A DNA stretch of 64,000 nt from Synechococcus sp. PCC 7502 (GTDB taxonomy: Bacteria > Cyanobacteriota > Cyanobacteriia > Pseudanabaenales > Pseudanabaenaceae): assembly GCF_000317085.1 (NCBI RefSeq), contig NC_019702.1, forward strand, positions 2,386,394-2,450,393, read 5' to 3'. The first letter of the stretch is position 1. Every line of letters starts with the position of its first letter. Made by a program: the position numbers and the translations under genes. Of the stretch, positions 18,925-28,430 are shown one piece after another. The notes beneath the pieces are model-generated. The model did no database searches. It saw only the letters and a list, made by a program, of their open reading frames with translations, and was not told the origin of the DNA.

Positions 18925-19593
18925 ATGATTAATGCTACCTCACTACCCCAGGGATGTGTATTACGTCGAGCGCAGGCGCAGGATAAATGGTATCTCCAAA
19001 AATTAGTTTGGCAGTTTGAAATCGAAGAAGTTTTAGAACTTGATGCCAGAGTACTGTTCTATAGATTCTTAACTTTATTAGCAGCTATTTTATTATTAAT
19101 CTTACAAATTTCTCTACTAGAATTTGCCTCTGTTTTGCTGAAATTATTATTAACCGTAGGAATTATTTATAATAGTTTTTTAATTATTGCGGTGATTAAT
19201 TCCTTAGTTATTATCATTTTGAATATATTTTTAGGCGCAGCAATAAACTGGTCAAGATTCTGGGTAATTGAATACGAGCAGGAGCTAATTGGTTGTGCTT
19301 CGGTTAATTTTTATTATAAAAACTCTAGTCTCGGTTATTTATATATTTCTCCTCGTTGGCGTAATCAAGGCTTAGGTTCCTATTTATTAACCTATTTAAT
19401 TCGCAAATCTTCCCATCCTATTTCCTTAATTTGCAAACCTAAATTAGTGGAATTTTATGCCACCTATGGTTTTATGCCTGTTGCATGGGAAAATATATCT
19501 CCCAGTTTAAAAAATATGTACAACATTTTTCGTCCCCATCCTAAATTAATTGGTTGCCCTTTAGTGCTAATGGAATATCGTCATGCTCCATAG
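18925..19593 (+). CDS. GNAT-fold acetyltransferase with embedded membrane segments
   Basis: The C-terminal half has a recognisable GNAT core: LIGCASVNFYYKNSSLGYLYISP, then RWRNQGLGSYLLTYLI with the acetyl-CoA pyrophosphate loop, then FYATYGFMPV. Between the first GNAT strand region (residues about 1-40) and this core lies a strongly hydrophobic stretch of about 65 residues that should form two membrane helices. The enzyme is therefore probably anchored with its active site at the membrane face. The substrate is unknown. The 3' end overlaps the creatininase gene by 11 bases. Confidence 0.75.
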   Translation: MINATSLPQGCVLRRAQAQDKWYLQKLVWQFEIEEVLELDARVLFYRFLTLLAAILLLILQISLLEFASVLLKLLLTVGIIYNSFLIIAVINSLVIIILNIFLGAAINWSRFWVIEYEQELIGCASVNFYYKNSSLGYLYISPRWRNQGLGSYLLTYLIRKSSHPISLICKPKLVEFYATYGFMPVAWENISPSLKNMYNIFRPHPKLIGCPLVLMEYRHAP

Positions 19594-20386
19594 TTATATT
19601 CCCCCGGAGCGTTACTTTGCATATCTCAGTTGGCAACAGGTGGCAGCGATGCCGAACAAAGAAAATGTAATTATTTTTCAACCGATGGGAGCGATCGAGC
19701 AGCATGGTGGGCATTTACCCTTAGCTGTGGATGCAATAGTTGCTGTGGGCGTATTAGGTAAAGCCTTGACACAACTAGATCATGCTATTCCTGCTTATAG
19801 CTTACCGCCCCTATACTATGGGAAATCTAATGAGCATATTGCCTTTGCGGGGACAATTAGTCTATCGGCTGAGACCCTGGGGCAGATATTAATGGAAATA
19901 GCTGAAAGTATTTACAGTGCTGGGTTTCGCAAATTAGTATTTGTCAATGCCCACGGCGGACAGCCCCAAATTTTACAAATCCTTGCTAGGGATATCCATG
20001 TGAAGTATCCAGATTTTATGGTTTTTCCCTTATTTGTCTGGAATGTGCCAAATGCTGCCCATGAGCTACTCAGTCCCAAGGAATTAGAAATTGGGATTCA
20101 TGCGGGGGATGCGGAAACTAGTTTAATGTTGGCGTTAATGCCCGAACGGGTAAATATGACTCAAGCGGTAATGGAGTATCCTCAAGGATTTCCCACCAAT
20201 AATCTGCTATCTCTGGAAGGGAAACTACCCTTTGCGTGGACAGTGCAAGAGCTAAGTAAAAGTGGGGTAATTGGTGATCCTACGGTTGCTACTAAGGCTA
20301 AGGGCGATCGCCTGCTTCAATCTTTAGCCACAGGATGGATACAGGTAATTAAGGATATTTACTTTTTTACCCAGCCACGAACTTGA
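19583..20386 (+). CDS. creatininase-family amidohydrolase
   Basis: This 267-aa metal-dependent hydrolase has the family marks PMGAIEQHGGHLPLAVDA with metal-binding Glu, His and Asp, then VNAHGGQPQILQ and IHAGDAETSLMLAL. Members include creatinine amidohydrolase, FAPy deformylase and MftE peptidase, and sequence alone does not settle which reaction this one catalyses. It overlaps the GNAT gene by 11 bases, so the two are coupled. Confidence 0.85.
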   Translation: MLHSYIPPERYFAYLSWQQVAAMPNKENVIIFQPMGAIEQHGGHLPLAVDAIVAVGVLGKALTQLDHAIPAYSLPPLYYGKSNEHIAFAGTISLSAETLGQILMEIAESIYSAGFRKLVFVNAHGGQPQILQILARDIHVKYPDFMVFPLFVWNVPNAAHELLSPKELEIGIHAGDAETSLMLALMPERVNMTQAVMEYPQGFPTNNLLSLEGKLPFAWTVQELSKSGVIGDPTVATKAKGDRLLQSLATGWIQVIKDIYFFTQPRT

Positions 20387-20442
20387 TGGAATCTTGAGCT
20401 AAAATTTTGATAATTTAGTCGGCATTAATAATTGGGTAAACA

Positions 20443-21693
20443 ATGCTTAAAACTTTTTATGTCGTTCCTGCAGTTGTGCTTAGTGTGATTTGGTCTCAGC
20501 CTGCGATCGCCGCTTTGAGTGCTGTTGAAATTGGCAAAATTGCTAAACAGGTGACAGTATTAATCAAAACCGATCAAGTTGGCTCAGGGGTAATTGTCTG
20601 CCGTGAGAAAAATACTTACTATGTGCTGACCGCTAAACATGTGATCGATCAAAAAGATAAATACACCATTGTGACTGCCGATGAGCAAGAATATCCCTTA
20701 GATTACAACACTGTAGAAAAACTACCAGATGTGGACTTAGCGATCGCTACATTTACCAGTGACCGTAACTACAATGTCGCTAAAATCGGCAACTCAAATA
20801 ATGCCCCTGAAGGTACTTCTGTCTATGTAGCGGGATTTCCCAAGGTAGGTAATGCCATCGATCGGTCTATTTATCAATTTACGCCCGGACAAGTGACAGC
20901 CAATGCTTCTAAACCTCTGGCATTTGGTTATGGGCTGGTTTATACCAATAAAACCCTACCTGGGATGAGTGGCGGTGCAGTTTTAGATGATAATGCCCAA
21001 CTTGTGGCAATTCATGGCAGGGCTGAGGGAGGTTCCCTTGAACGTCAAACCGACACTATCTACGTCAAAACTGGTTTTAATTTAGGTATTCCCATCAACA
21101 CCTTTATCCAAAAATCTCCAAAGCTTGCCTCTGGTTTTAGCAGCAGTTCTTTTGGTAGTATTCCTCCTGTGATTAAATCGATTGAGTCGGGAGCAGATAA
21201 CTTTTTCCTACAAGCTGGGGACAAATACCAAAAAGGAGATGTTAATGGTGCGATCAAAGATTTAAATCAAGCTCTAAGGCTAAATCCTAGATATGCTGCG
21301 GCTTATAGCAAAAGGGGAATTTTAAACTATGTACTGCGGGATCAAGATGCGGCAATTAGTGACTTTAATAAAGCTCTGCGCTTAAACCCCAGTGATGCCA
21401 TGACCTATGTGGGACGAGGACTAGCTCTTTCGGCAATTGGCAGTAAACGGGAGGCGATCGCAGACTATACCGAGGCAATTAACTATAACTCTTTACAAGG
21501 TTCTGCCTATTACAATCGGGGAGTTTTGTTTTATAACATGGGAGATACCCTTGCAGCTATGACTGATTTGCGTAAGGCGGCGGAAATATTTAATAGCCAA
21601 GGTGATGATGATGAGTATAAACGGGCAATGGAAACCATAGCGATCGCTTTAAAAACCTGTCGTCAGGCAATTAAAACCATGTGTGATTGGTAG
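20443..21693 (+). CDS. exported trypsin-like serine protease with TPR repeats
   Basis: A signal peptide (about residues 1-23, ending AIAAL) indicates export. The chymotrypsin-like domain has a catalytic triad of His66 in AKHVID, Asp96/98 in LPDVDLAI and Ser176 in PGMSGGAV. From about residue 245 three to four TPR units follow (for example GAIKDLNQALRLNPRYAAAY and AAISDFNKALRLNPSDAM), a protein-interaction scaffold. This fusion is common in cyanobacteria. The targets are unknown. Confidence 0.88.
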   Translation: MLKTFYVVPAVVLSVIWSQPAIAALSAVEIGKIAKQVTVLIKTDQVGSGVIVCREKNTYYVLTAKHVIDQKDKYTIVTADEQEYPLDYNTVEKLPDVDLAIATFTSDRNYNVAKIGNSNNAPEGTSVYVAGFPKVGNAIDRSIYQFTPGQVTANASKPLAFGYGLVYTNKTLPGMSGGAVLDDNAQLVAIHGRAEGGSLERQTDTIYVKTGFNLGIPINTFIQKSPKLASGFSSSSFGSIPPVIKSIESGADNFFLQAGDKYQKGDVNGAIKDLNQALRLNPRYAAAYSKRGILNYVLRDQDAAISDFNKALRLNPSDAMTYVGRGLALSAIGSKREAIADYTEAINYNSLQGSAYYNRGVLFYNMGDTLAAMTDLRKAAEIFNSQGDDDEYKRAMETIAIALKTCRQAIKTMCDW

Positions 21694-21761
21694 AATCAAT
21701 TTGGAACTAAGTTTAATTTAAGCAATCAAAACTACAAAATCAATTCTATAAAATCAAAACC

Positions 21762-22235
21762 ATGACTACACTCTACGATTTTTCAGTTAAAAATATTGAT
21801 GGCAAAGACACCAAACTTTCCGATTATCAAGGAAAAGTTGCCCTAATTGTCAATGTTGCTTCTAAATGTGGCTATACCCCTCAATACAAGGGCTTAGAAA
21901 ATCTCTATAAGGCATATAAAGATCAAGGTTTTGTGATCCTAGGATTTCCCAGTAACGATTTTGGCGCACAGGAACCTGGAACTGAAGAACAAATTAAGCA
22001 GTTCTGCTCCCTGACCTACGATGTCAGCTTTGATCTATTTAGTAAAGTCAAAGTTAAGGGTAAAGAAAAAGTTGATGTGTATAAGTATTTAACCGAAGCA
22101 ACTAAGGCTGAAGTGCAGTGGAATTTTAATAAGTTTTTGGTGGATAAATCGGGGAATGTAGTTAAATACTATGCCTCAGGTGTATCCCCTGATAGTCCAG
22201 AGCTTAAAAAAGATATTGAAGCTTTGCTTAGTTAA
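21762..22235 (+). CDS. glutathione peroxidase (Cys type)
   Basis: The 157-aa thioredoxin-fold peroxidase reduces hydroperoxides. The peroxidatic Cys lies in NVASKCGYTPQYKGLENLY (Cys36). The tetrad is completed by Gln in FGAQEPGT and Trp in WNFNKFLV. A second Cys in QFCSLTYDVSF is a candidate resolving residue, so thioredoxin may be the real reductant. No signal peptide is present, so the enzyme is cytosolic. Its stop overlaps that of the convergent DNA glycosylase by 4 bases. Confidence 0.93.
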   Translation: MTTLYDFSVKNIDGKDTKLSDYQGKVALIVNVASKCGYTPQYKGLENLYKAYKDQGFVILGFPSNDFGAQEPGTEEQIKQFCSLTYDVSFDLFSKVKVKGKEKVDVYKYLTEATKAEVQWNFNKFLVDKSGNVVKYYASGVSPDSPELKKDIEALLS

Positions 22236-22849
22236 GCTTTGCTTTTATTTGCAATATTTGCGTCTTTAGCCTGAACCGAAACTTCAGGATGGTCACCAAT
22301 ATACCACCGCCACGGAATCTCTGTACCCTTAGTTAAGCCAATTCTAGTAGTTTGAACGATCTGGAATTGGTTTGTTTGTAGCTCTAGCCATAGTCCCGAT
22401 CGCAGTGATAAGGGCATATTATTTAGCGATCGATCAATTTTTAAGGCACGGCAGAGTTTCCCTGGTCCCGATGCTAAACGCTGGATTTTATGATTCTTTT
22501 TCCCCTGTTTTCCCTGTATCCACGGTGGGACTTGATCTAGGGCTAAAGCTCGAATTAATACCGCACTGGCGACATCTTCTTGATCGGTCACGATGTTAAT
22601 ACAGTGATAAATTCCATAAATTAAATAAACATAGATAAACCCAGCTTTGCCAAACATTGCCGCATTGCGATCGCTTTTTTTCCCATAGGCGTGACAAGCA
22701 GGATCACCGGGCGCATAAGCCTCGGTTTCTACGATCATGCCCCGATATTTCACCCCGTCTATTTCTCTAACTAAATAACAACCTAGAAGTTCGGGAGCTA
22801 CTTCTGGAGCAGGGCGGTTTAGGAATAAAGAGACTACAGGATCGAGCAT
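22232..22849 (-). CDS. 3-methyladenine DNA glycosylase (AAG/MPG family)
   Basis: This enzyme removes alkylated and deaminated purines from DNA in base excision repair. The 205-aa sequence has the family pattern LLGCYLVREIDG, then MIVETEAYAPGDPACHAYG with the catalytic Glu, NAAMFGKAGFIYVYLIYGIYHC and SGPGKLCRALKID. Length is typical of bacterial AAG proteins. It overlaps the convergent glutathione peroxidase gene at the 3' ends. Confidence 0.95.
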   Translation of the reverse strand: MLDPVVSLFLNRPAPEVAPELLGCYLVREIDGVKYRGMIVETEAYAPGDPACHAYGKKSDRNAAMFGKAGFIYVYLIYGIYHCINIVTDQEDVASAVLIRALALDQVPPWIQGKQGKKNHKIQRLASGPGKLCRALKIDRSLNNMPLSLRSGLWLELQTNQFQIVQTTRIGLTKGTEIPWRWYIGDHPEVSVQAKDANIANKSKA

Positions 22850-22898
22850 TTTTAGCTAGGCAATTTTAGAAATAAATCAGGAAATAAATCCAGTATAG

Positions 22899-25205
22899 CT
22901 ATGCTTCAATAATCACCCGAATACTGCCCCGCTTTTTATTCACACGACAGGCAGTGGTATCCCCAGAACGTTCAAATTCAAGGTCTAAAAGTGTCTGTCC
23001 GATGCGTAAATTTTGAATCGATAGGCGATTAATGGAGTTTAGTAAAGTTGGATCAATGATGCGGAGTTGATTACCCGGAGCATTAGGTACTAGATTTACC
23101 ATGATCGAAATTAATTGGAAGATCGTCCCAGTTGCCCAAGCTTGAGGAGAACAGGCGACAGGATACTGCACGGGTGAACTAAAACCATCATGTTCATAGC
23201 CACAAAATAACTCTGGTGGTCGCTGATAGGGCTGTCCTATGGTCATATCGATCAGTCCCTGAGCTATGCGTAATGACTGCTTCACTAAGCTATGCGATCG
23301 CATTCCTAGGGCAATTAAACTATTATCGTGGGGCCAAACGGAGCCAATATGGTATCCCATCGGGTTATAGGCGGGCGAAAGACTACTTAGGGTGCGAATC
23401 CCCCAACCATTGAACATATCGGGAGCGTTTAAGCGGGCTGCTACCTTCAGTGCCTTTTCATGCTCAAATATGCCTAAATTCAAGCAATGACCGGGATTAG
23501 AAGTAATGCTATCTACAGGTTTGCCTTCACCGTCTAATGCTAAAGCACAATAGTCTTGATCGGTCACCCAAAAATCCTGATTGAAGCGTAATTTTAAATC
23601 CTTTGCCTGAGATCGCCATAGTTCTGCTAACTCAAATAACTGCTTTCTTTCTGCTAACTCACTCATCCTAATCTTGGCAGCATACACATATCCTTGGACT
23701 TCACACAGAGCGATCGCTCCCTCAGCTATTTCCCCCTTGCGATTGATAATACAATTCTCAGAGTCTTTCCAACCTTGGTTAAGTAATCCCCTCTTGGAAT
23801 GACGATAGTAACTAAGATAACCAGTTTCTTGGCAGTTGCGATCGATCCATGCCATAGCCGAGATTGCATTTGCCCATAGGCTATCTAAGATTGTATCGTC
23901 AGCCGTCCACGCATAATACTCAGCATAGAGCATCAACCAGAGTGGAGTGGCATCAACTGTGCCGTAATAAGGGGTATGGGGAACTTCATGACAGCGTGCC
24001 ATTTCACCCAGCCGAATTTCATGGAGAATTTTACCCCGTTGTTCATCTCGCCATTCATTATCTTCTTTGCCCTGAAAGTGAGCCAGAATAGAAAGAGTTT
24101 CGCGGGCGATCGCTGGGTCTAAAACCAAGGTTTGGGAAGCAGCAATGATCGAATCTCTGCCAAATAAAGTCGAAAACCACGGCACTCCCGCCGAGAGAAA
24201 ATTATGCTTTTCTGAGGTTTGTCTTAATAAATAAATATCCAGTACTGCCCGATCAATTACTTGATTCAGGGATTTGTTATCTGTTTGAATTTTAGTAATT
24301 TGCTCTGTCCAGATTTTCTCTTCCAATAACTCTTCTGCTTTTGCCTGTAGGAAGGTTTGTGGAACGCTGACCACAGAGGTGGGATGGTTATTGGTAAATA
24401 AGTGAATGCGGTATCCTAACGTTATGGATTCCCGCGCCCCTAGGTTTAATCGCCAAACTGCTGTATATCCATGAATTTCATCAGGCTGGTGGGAGTTAAA
24501 TTGAATGCGAGATTCCATTAGTACCCCATCTAATCCTTCGTAGGCAAGGACAATTTCCTTAGATAATACTTGCGTTAGTAATTGCTCTTGATTGGGGAGA
24601 TAGTTGAGTAATATTCCTCTTTTTTCCCGCTTCGCTCCTTTAACTTCAAATAAATCCAGAAAATCAGCATCAAAACTCAAACTAAAGGCAAAAACAACGG
24701 GATTGGTATTGTAGTTAGTTACTTGAATCTCCTCAAATAAGCCACCTTTAATCACAATTTCTCTGTGGATGCCAATGGTTTCTGCTTTAATCTGACCGAG
24801 ATTTTCATCGGAACCCAGATTGATATTGGGATTGTTAATCTCTGGATTTGAACATAAAACTGACATCGAAAACCCTTTGTGAGCAGAACTACTAAAGGAA
24901 ATTGGCGATCGCCCATCAATTTGCAACTCCAACCGACTGAGAAATCTGGTGTCTCGACAGAATAATCCCATGCTGTCTTCAATACCGCCAATGCGACAGC
25001 TTAGGTCAGAGATATTGCCTAACGTATCTGTAATCAAGAATAAATCGTCATCTTTCAAAGTCAGAGTGGAAATCGGATGTTCCCCAATTAGACAGTTCCA
25101 AGGGGTAACCAGCGTTTTATCAACAGGAATGAATGTTCTGCCATTAATTTCAATTGTGTTGGATTCATTGGATTGAGCTATGACTGGTTGAGTTAGGTCG
25201 GGCAT
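22899..25205 (-). CDS. amylo-alpha-1,6-glucosidase / glycogen-debranching-like protein
   Basis: The 768-aa protein has an N-terminal beta-sandwich domain (about residues 45-250, starting LKDDDLFLITDTLGNISD) of the GDE_N_bis type. An (alpha/alpha)6 toroid follows, with FLSAGVPWFSTLFGRDSII at about 338, GTVDATPLWL and YHIGSVWPHDN. These match the bacterial amylo-alpha-1,6-glucosidase family related to GH63/GH133. It is likely to act on glycogen or a related glucan such as a glucosylated osmolyte; the exact substrate is unproven. It has no signal peptide. Confidence 0.9.
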   Translation of the reverse strand: MPDLTQPVIAQSNESNTIEINGRTFIPVDKTLVTPWNCLIGEHPISTLTLKDDDLFLITDTLGNISDLSCRIGGIEDSMGLFCRDTRFLSRLELQIDGRSPISFSSSAHKGFSMSVLCSNPEINNPNINLGSDENLGQIKAETIGIHREIVIKGGLFEEIQVTNYNTNPVVFAFSLSFDADFLDLFEVKGAKREKRGILLNYLPNQEQLLTQVLSKEIVLAYEGLDGVLMESRIQFNSHQPDEIHGYTAVWRLNLGARESITLGYRIHLFTNNHPTSVVSVPQTFLQAKAEELLEEKIWTEQITKIQTDNKSLNQVIDRAVLDIYLLRQTSEKHNFLSAGVPWFSTLFGRDSIIAASQTLVLDPAIARETLSILAHFQGKEDNEWRDEQRGKILHEIRLGEMARCHEVPHTPYYGTVDATPLWLMLYAEYYAWTADDTILDSLWANAISAMAWIDRNCQETGYLSYYRHSKRGLLNQGWKDSENCIINRKGEIAEGAIALCEVQGYVYAAKIRMSELAERKQLFELAELWRSQAKDLKLRFNQDFWVTDQDYCALALDGEGKPVDSITSNPGHCLNLGIFEHEKALKVAARLNAPDMFNGWGIRTLSSLSPAYNPMGYHIGSVWPHDNSLIALGMRSHSLVKQSLRIAQGLIDMTIGQPYQRPPELFCGYEHDGFSSPVQYPVACSPQAWATGTIFQLISIMVNLVPNAPGNQLRIIDPTLLNSINRLSIQNLRIGQTLLDLEFERSGDTTACRVNKKRGSIRVIIEA

Positions 25206-25256
25206 ATTATTTGATTGTGATTATTTAATAAGATTCACTAAAATTTATTTCTGTGA

Positions 25257-26207
25257 TTACGATGCAAATTCATAGCTAATCTTGGAGATTTTTCCTTTAA
25301 AGTAGAGTTGAACACCTTCGGGATGCTCCCAACCCACTTCACCTGCTAAGGGAATCCGCATGCCATTGTGAACTGCATATTCTCTAAAATTACCGACCCA
25401 AGGCATAAACACCGATTTTCCACTAACTACCCGATAACAACGAGCATCGGCACGCATACTGGTAATTAATCCCTCAGCATCAAACTGAAATACAACCGAG
25501 GCAGTGGTTTCCCCATCGGTCAAAGTGGCACGGCTAGAATGCTGATCGATCGCTTCCCAGATCACCCCCTGACTGGGTAGCAATGATGTTGGATACCAAA
25601 CCGTTTCGGCAAGGAAGCGTAATAATTCGCCTTGATTTAATTCGGTCGTATTGTGCATTTTGGCAACCGTGAAAAGACCAACTATTGAGGCTTGTAAATT
25701 TCCTTCTCCTAACAGATAGGTATCATGAACAAATACATTTACGAATGGAATCATCTCAATTTTTGCATCCCAATCAAAACCTAGCCTTTGGGTAGCCACA
25801 AGTTGCGTAGCAGTGAACTTATGCCATTTATCTTCTGTTTCATTCATGTGGAACTGTCCATGCTGAGAGAACTCAACCTCGGTAACAATCGCTTGTCCAT
25901 CTTGAAGGACATTCTTAAAATATCGCTGCACAGGCTCTGGCAAGTCTAGAATTTCCTGAGAATCATAGGTTATAGGCTGAATTGATATTTGTCTATTTGT
26001 TTGTCCATTGGTTAATTTGACTCGTAATTTATCAGTCTCAGACTGCCAGCGATCGCTACCATACATAATTGCAATCACCAATAAAGCTAGAATCAGAAGG
26101 CTAATAATGATAATTAGTGGTAACTTCAGTAAATAGTGCATAGATAAACCTAAACTAAATACAGCCAGTATCAGTAATATAAATCGCCATGTTTGGATGA
26201 ATATCAT
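25257..26207 (-). CDS. DUF6544-like protein with N-terminal membrane segments
   Basis: The 316-aa protein has two hydrophobic segments (about residues 6-27 and 30-48). A soluble domain follows, with LPEPVQRYFKNVLQDGQ, then LLRFLAETVWYPTSLLPSQG and VPWVGNFREYAVHNG-like ending motifs (read as MPWVGNFREYAVHNG). This pattern resembles the DUF6544/DUF6920 group, whose function is unknown. The first 30 residues and their DNA resemble the start of the neighbouring gene at 26358 although the rest does not, so the gene looks chimeric. A leader element repeated at 28821 lies 19 bases upstream. Confidence 0.65.
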   Translation of the reverse strand: MIFIQTWRFILLILAVFSLGLSMHYLLKLPLIIIISLLILALLVIAIMYGSDRWQSETDKLRVKLTNGQTNRQISIQPITYDSQEILDLPEPVQRYFKNVLQDGQAIVTEVEFSQHGQFHMNETEDKWHKFTATQLVATQRLGFDWDAKIEMIPFVNVFVHDTYLLGEGNLQASIVGLFTVAKMHNTTELNQGELLRFLAETVWYPTSLLPSQGVIWEAIDQHSSRATLTDGETTASVVFQFDAEGLITSMRADARCYRVVSGKSVFMPWVGNFREYAVHNGMRIPLAGEVGWEHPEGVQLYFKGKISKISYEFAS

Positions 26208-26225
26208 TTTTTTATGTAAAACTGC

Positions 26226-26285
26226 AACTATGACAGACGATCGCTTGATTTAGAGAATAAGTTGATTGAATTGATTGCGTACGAT
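26226..26285. repeat. repeated intergenic leader element, copy 1
   Basis: This 60-bp segment aligns without gaps to 28821-28880 with 50 of 60 identical positions by direct comparison. It begins AACTATGACAG and ends TGATTGCGTACGAT. It lies immediately upstream of the DUF6544-like gene. It does not encode a peptide I can support. It may be a shared regulatory leader or the footprint of a segmental duplication. Confidence 0.75.
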
Positions 26286-26357
26286 ACAAAATTCAACTAA
26301 ATTCAAATTTTATGGGAGAGAATACCTATTATGTTTTTGAGTTCATAGCAACTCTTA

Positions 26358-26855
26358 TTATTGTTCAGAATGAATCGCTCTCTTTTTCGGCGTTTCTCCA
26401 AGTACAGAGATCACCAGCAAACTTAGTCCAATAATTTTGATCAAGGCGTTAATTGCGTGTGCATACTCCCATTGATCGCGATACTGTCTCCAATTTACTG
26501 GAATGGGATTCGTCAACCATTTAGCGAATTCAGTATTCATTGGCGCAACAAACATTATCCAACTCACAAATGCCAGCACCAAGAAAATTGCTCCGCCTAA
26601 TGTCCAGTAGAAGTTTAAAGCACATTTGCGAAGAAGAAATAACAACACAATTGCCGTTAGAATTGCCGTAATTTCAAAAACTGCGCCAACTGAGCCAAAC
26701 AACTTATAAACATTTTCAAAAACTGTGACTCTAACCCAAAGTTCCTGATCAAACTGCATTCGTTGCGGCAGTTCTAGCAAATGGGTCATAGACAAACTAA
26801 GACTAAAGGAATCTAACATAAGTGTTAGGAATCTACATGTTCGGATGAGTATCAT
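26358..26855 (-). CDS. DUF1772-like four-helix membrane protein
   Basis: The 165-aa product has four predicted membrane helices. It shows features of the DUF1772 (anthrone-oxygenase-like) family: an early SMTHLLELP segment after helix 1, a conserved FVAPMNTEFAKW loop, and NWRQYRDQWEYAHAINALI before the last helix. The biochemical role is unknown. Its first 30 residues resemble those of the adjacent DUF6544-like protein. Confidence 0.65.
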   Translation of the reverse strand: MILIRTCRFLTLMLDSFSLSLSMTHLLELPQRMQFDQELWVRVTVFENVYKLFGSVGAVFEITAILTAIVLLFLLRKCALNFYWTLGGAIFLVLAFVSWIMFVAPMNTEFAKWLTNPIPVNWRQYRDQWEYAHAINALIKIIGLSLLVISVLGETPKKRAIHSEQ

Positions 26856-26885
26856 TTTTTAATTAATAGTAACGTTGTGGTGCAA

Positions 26886-27695
26886 TCAGATATATCTATA
26901 TCGGGTTAATGTCTTTGATCCCCATAGAAAGACAATAATTCCTGCAGTAATGGCAATTATTGAGTAGTGAATATCAGGATAATTAACCAATGGATTATGT
27001 ATTCCATCCTTTGGAAATAGAATTCTTCCTACATTCATCAAGGTATGAAATAGAATACAAGCAAATAAACTTTTACCTGTGTTGTTGTAAATCCAAACAA
27101 TCAAAACTCTGACAGCGACTGTACCGAAAGTTGCCCAAGCTATCCAAGTTAGATTGTGTCCCTGTTGAATTATTGACGGGTAATGCCATACTGCCCAAGG
27201 TATACCCATAAGGATACTTGCTGATAAAGCACCAAACCGTTCTTGCATAGGATCGATCGCATAACCCATGTAGCCAGTTTCTTCCGCCACGGCTCCGATA
27301 AAAAATAGACAAAAAAGAAAAGGGATAGAAAGAAAAGGAATACAAAAATTGATTGCAAGTGGTAATCTGATGAGGTGAATTACTATGTATATCAATAAAT
27401 ACATGAAAAATGGTAGCAAAGTAATCGGCAGATACCATATTTTTTTTGTGATTCTTGAAAAATCTAAAATCCTCTTAAATAGTTTGTTAATACCAACATA
27501 TCCTTCTTCTTTGCAAGTGAGAATACTAGCTGCAATCAATGGTGTAAACGCAGCTAATATATCTGTTATGGGAATATCTAATGGTAGTCCTTTAACGTCA
27601 ATTCTTGTCTCAATTATCCATAAAGGGATAGAAAACCCATAAACAAATAGAAGGAATTTTAAGGGTGAGTGGTTTTCTAATTTGCTTTTATTCAT
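26886..27695 (-). CDS. CPBP-family intramembrane protease-like protein
   Basis: This 269-aa membrane protein of the CPBP (Abi, Rce1-related) family has about eight hydrophobic segments. Motif 1 reads AVAEETGYMGYA: the two Glu are present but the usual Arg of EExxxR is Met, a known variant. Motif 2 is AVWHYPSI, and motif 3 is FHTLMNVGR with the metal or catalytic His. Family members include bacteriocin-immunity proteins and prenyl-protein proteases; the target here is unknown. Its start codon overlaps the stop of the GIN-domain lipoprotein gene by 4 bases. Confidence 0.82.
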   Translation of the reverse strand: MNKSKLENHSPLKFLLFVYGFSIPLWIIETRIDVKGLPLDIPITDILAAFTPLIAASILTCKEEGYVGINKLFKRILDFSRITKKIWYLPITLLPFFMYLLIYIVIHLIRLPLAINFCIPFLSIPFLFCLFFIGAVAEETGYMGYAIDPMQERFGALSASILMGIPWAVWHYPSIIQQGHNLTWIAWATFGTVAVRVLIVWIYNNTGKSLFACILFHTLMNVGRILFPKDGIHNPLVNYPDIHYSIIAITAGIIVFLWGSKTLTRYRYI

Positions 27696-28372
27696 ATTTT
27701 TTTCTTAATTCCTCCTAGCCCTTTCACAGATTCTTTAACTTGAGGAGAGCCGATATACTCGATCGCTCCTATTCCTGATACAGATGCCTCTAATTGCTCA
27801 CTCACATTGACCACAGCATTCCCTACACCTTTATTGCGAACTTTAGCTTGCTTTGCTTTTAACTCTTCACCATTAAAGCTACCAACTCCTGAAAGATCGA
27901 GGTCTAATACATCCACATTTCCTGCGATCGCTACACTACCCACCCCATCAAGCGACACCGATAAACGTTTACCTTGAATACTACTAACTTTAATACTACC
28001 GACTCCATTGACCTCTAATTTCTCTAAACTCTTGACCTCAACTACGAATTCAATGGGCTTGGTAGGATTTATGCTTGACTTGTCCTCGTTGCTAATATAC
28101 AAGGTTTGATCAGACACATGGCTCTCTAAAATTGGCAGAATATTATCTTCAGCCATGATCGTAAGAGATTCTTTCCCATCCTGGATTACATTGAGCTTTC
28201 CTACGGATTTAAAAGAGATAGATGAGAATGTAGTTATTTCCCTAGATTCAGTTTTAAAGACTCCAGACCCTCTAGTTCCAAATAAGCTAAAAGAGCAGCC
28301 TGTCAGTATAATTAAAGAGATAATTAAAGAAGCTAAAAACAAAGTCGAACGGTATATCAACTTGTTTCTCAT
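27692..28372 (-). CDS. GIN-domain (DUF2807) lipoprotein
   Basis: The 226-aa protein begins with a lipoprotein signal ending at the lipobox LTGC (Cys about 26). The remainder is a putative auto-transporter adhesin head GIN domain. This is a right-handed beta-helix-like fold made of short repeats such as VNGVGSIKVSS and LDGVGSVAIAGNV, rich in G, V and S. Its role is unknown. A 4-base overlap couples it to the CPBP gene downstream. Confidence 0.85.
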   Translation of the reverse strand: MRNKLIYRSTLFLASLIISLIILTGCSFSLFGTRGSGVFKTESREITTFSSISFKSVGKLNVIQDGKESLTIMAEDNILPILESHVSDQTLYISNEDKSSINPTKPIEFVVEVKSLEKLEVNGVGSIKVSSIQGKRLSVSLDGVGSVAIAGNVDVLDLDLSGVGSFNGEELKAKQAKVRNKGVGNAVVNVSEQLEASVSGIGAIEYIGSPQVKESVKGLGGIKKKI

Positions 28373-28430
28373 TATATTGCTCCTTTCGCAATCATAATAA
28401 ATTGATATTTTTCCATAAGTGTGATGTTTC

